Source of the DNA: Acetobacteraceae bacterium | GTDB taxonomy: Bacteria; Pseudomonadota; Alphaproteobacteria; Acetobacterales; Acetobacteraceae | Length of the DNA stretch: 6,370 nt | NCBI GenBank assembly: GCA_003133265.1 | Contig: PKWQ01000390.1 | Coordinates: 1-6,370 of the forward strand | Direction of reading: 5' to 3' | In this document: positions 5,158 to 6,370 of the stretch, in pieces | Position numbering within the stretch: the first letter of the stretch is position 1 | Layout: each line of letters starts with the position of its first letter | Notes under the pieces: model-generated | Told to the model about the DNA's origin: nothing | The model's input: the letters and a program-made list of their open reading frames with translations, nothing else | Database searches by the model: none | Position numbers and translations under genes: made by a program

Positions 5158-6370
5158 ATGGCAGGCGTCGATATCCTGGCCAGTGCGTTCAACGGTGCCA
5201 ACGCGGCGTTCATCGCCGATCTGTATGCCCGTTGGGTGGCGGCCCCCAACTCGGTCGATCCGAGCTTCGCGGAGTTGTTCGCCGCGCTGAACGACGAGGC
5301 GCGCTCGGTGCTGACCGACGCGCAAGGCGCGTCCTGGGCGCCGCGCCGGGTCGCCTTCGAGGCGCCGCCCCCGGCTCCGGTGGAGAAGGCAGCGACCGCC
5401 GCCTCCGCCGCCCAGCTTCGCGCCGCCACGCTCGATTCGATTCGTGCCCTGATGCTGATCCGCGCCTATCGCGTGCGCGGACATTTGGAAGCCAGGCTCG
5501 ACCCGCTCGGCCTGCAGGTGCCGAAGCCCCACCCCGAGCTTGACCCGAAGAGCTATGGTTTCACCGAGGCCGACCTCGACCGGCCGATCTTCATCGACAA
5601 TGTGCTGGGGCGCGAAACCGCCACCCTGCGTGAGATCGTCTCGATCCTGCGCGAGACCTATTGCGGCTCCGTCGCCGTCGAATTCATGCACATCCAGGAC
5701 CCCGACCAGAAATCCTGGATTCAACGGATGGTGGAAGGTGCGGCTTGGAAGCACCAGTTCGACGCGCCCGCCAAGGAGAAGATCCTGCGCGAGCTGACCG
5801 AGGCCGAGGGCTTCGAGGTGTTCTGCCAGAAGCGCTATGTCGGCACCAAGCGCTTCGGCCTTGAGGGCGGCGAGGTCACCATCCCCGCGCTGCACGCCAT
5901 CATCGAGACCGCCGCCGCCGGGGGCGTGAACGAGGTCGCCATCGGCATGCCGCATCGCGGCCGGCTCAGCACGCTGGTCAACGTGGTGAAGAAGCCCTTC
6001 ACCGCTTTGTTCAGCGAGTTCGGCGGCGAGAGCTTCAAGCCCGACGACGTGCAGGGCTCGGGCGATGTAAAGTATCATCTAGGTACCTCCACCGATGTGG
6101 AGATCGCCGGGCGCAAGGTGCATCTGTCGCTGCAGCCCAACCCCTCGCATCTGGAAGCGGTCGACCCGGTGGTGGTCGGCAAGGTGCGCGCGCGCCAGGA
6201 CATGGCCGGCGATACGCGTGCGCGCGTGTCGGTGATGGGCATCCTGATGCATGGCGATGCCGCCTTCGCCGGCCAGGGGCTGGTGTACGAGACCCTGGCG
6301 ATGGGCCAGCTGATCGGCTACCGCACCGGCGGCACGGTGCATCTGGTGGTCAACAACCAGATCGGCTTCA
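5158..6370 (+). CDS. sucA: 2-oxoglutarate dehydrogenase E1 component (3' truncated by window)
   Basis: Thiamine-diphosphate-dependent E1 subunit of the 2-oxoglutarate dehydrogenase complex. It decarboxylates 2-oxoglutarate and passes the succinyl group to the lipoyl E2. The frame is open from ATG 5158 to the window edge, giving 404 complete codons of an expected 930-960. Residues about 8-42 match the N-terminal E1o segment (FNGANAAFIADLY, SVDPSFAELF). An Ala/Pro-rich linker follows (about 69-85), then IRAYRVRGHL (101-110), KRFGLEGGE (231-239), the active-site GMPHRGRL with His266, GDVKYHLG with His307, and NPSHLE (328-333). A GD (366-367) and NN (399-400) pair fits the ThDP-magnesium motif. 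An in-frame TGA at 5140 and no other start codon after it fix ATG 5158. GAAGGGG (5141-5147) is a plausible ribosome site 10 nt upstream. sucB and lpd would be expected next but are outside the window. Confidence 0.97.
   Translation, partial: MAGVDILASAFNGANAAFIADLYARWVAAPNSVDPSFAELFAALNDEARSVLTDAQGASWAPRRVAFEAPPPAPVEKAATAASAAQLRAATLDSIRALMLIRAYRVRGHLEARLDPLGLQVPKPHPELDPKSYGFTEADLDRPIFIDNVLGRETATLREIVSILRETYCGSVAVEFMHIQDPDQKSWIQRMVEGAAWKHQFDAPAKEKILRELTEAEGFEVFCQKRYVGTKRFGLEGGEVTIPALHAIIETAAAGGVNEVAIGMPHRGRLSTLVNVVKKPFTALFSEFGGESFKPDDVQGSGDVKYHLGTSTDVEIAGRKVHLSLQPNPSHLEAVDPVVVGKVRARQDMAGDTRARVSVMGILMHGDAAFAGQGLVYETLAMGQLIGYRTGGTVHLVVNNQIGF

Noticed and set aside
4828..6078. A 416-codon minus-strand open frame opposite sucD and sucA
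   Set aside because: It overlaps motif-rich sucD and sucA coding sequence and spans the gap between them; the product is low-complexity with no family features. It is a GC-driven shadow.
1..6370. Mobile element, CRISPR, phage or defence system
   Set aside because: No transposase, integrase, spaced repeat array or terminal inverted repeats were seen. Gene content is core metabolism plus a common transporter component, with even base composition.

Overview
The window is high-GC, densely coding DNA with every supported gene on the + strand. It looks like a chromosomal piece of an alphaproteobacterium. The order mdh-sucC-sucD-sucA is the usual alphaproteobacterial TCA-cycle cluster. SucC carries a short insertion after its GGRG motif that I recall from alphaproteobacterial homologues. 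The upstream Tat-exported substrate-binding protein resembles those multiplied in Acetobacteraceae and other Rhodospirillales. The family-level placement is inference from remembered sequences, not a search.

Positions 1-80 hold the last 25 codons of an unidentified gene. A GC-rich inverted-repeat region follows (86-117). Next comes a complete family-5 ABC transporter substrate-binding protein (179-1756) with a twin-arginine signal peptide. No permease or ATPase partner is visible. A 9-bp hairpin after its stop (1764-1791) probably separates it from the genes downstream. The 174-bp gap before mdh holds that hairpin and a short direct repeat, but no promoter I can defend.

The rest is central metabolism: malate dehydrogenase (mdh, 1931-2884), succinyl-CoA synthetase beta (sucC, 2931-4127, GTG start) and alpha (sucD, 4128-5003), and the first 404 codons of 2-oxoglutarate dehydrogenase E1 (sucA, 5158 to the window edge). 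SucA starts the conversion of 2-oxoglutarate to succinyl-CoA. SucCD turns succinyl-CoA into succinate with NTP formation. Mdh regenerates oxaloacetate from malate. sucC and sucD abut with no spacer, which fits a strict subunit pair. sucD and sucA are 154 bp apart, with a perfect 11-bp hairpin, a second small hairpin and a 10-bp palindrome between them. This is the likeliest place for differential expression within the cluster.

I found no mobile element, CRISPR array, tRNA or rRNA, and no credible undescribed system. The points worth a second look are the sucD-sucA intergenic structures, a nine-C run inside sucD, and a few local sequence oddities, all of modest interest.
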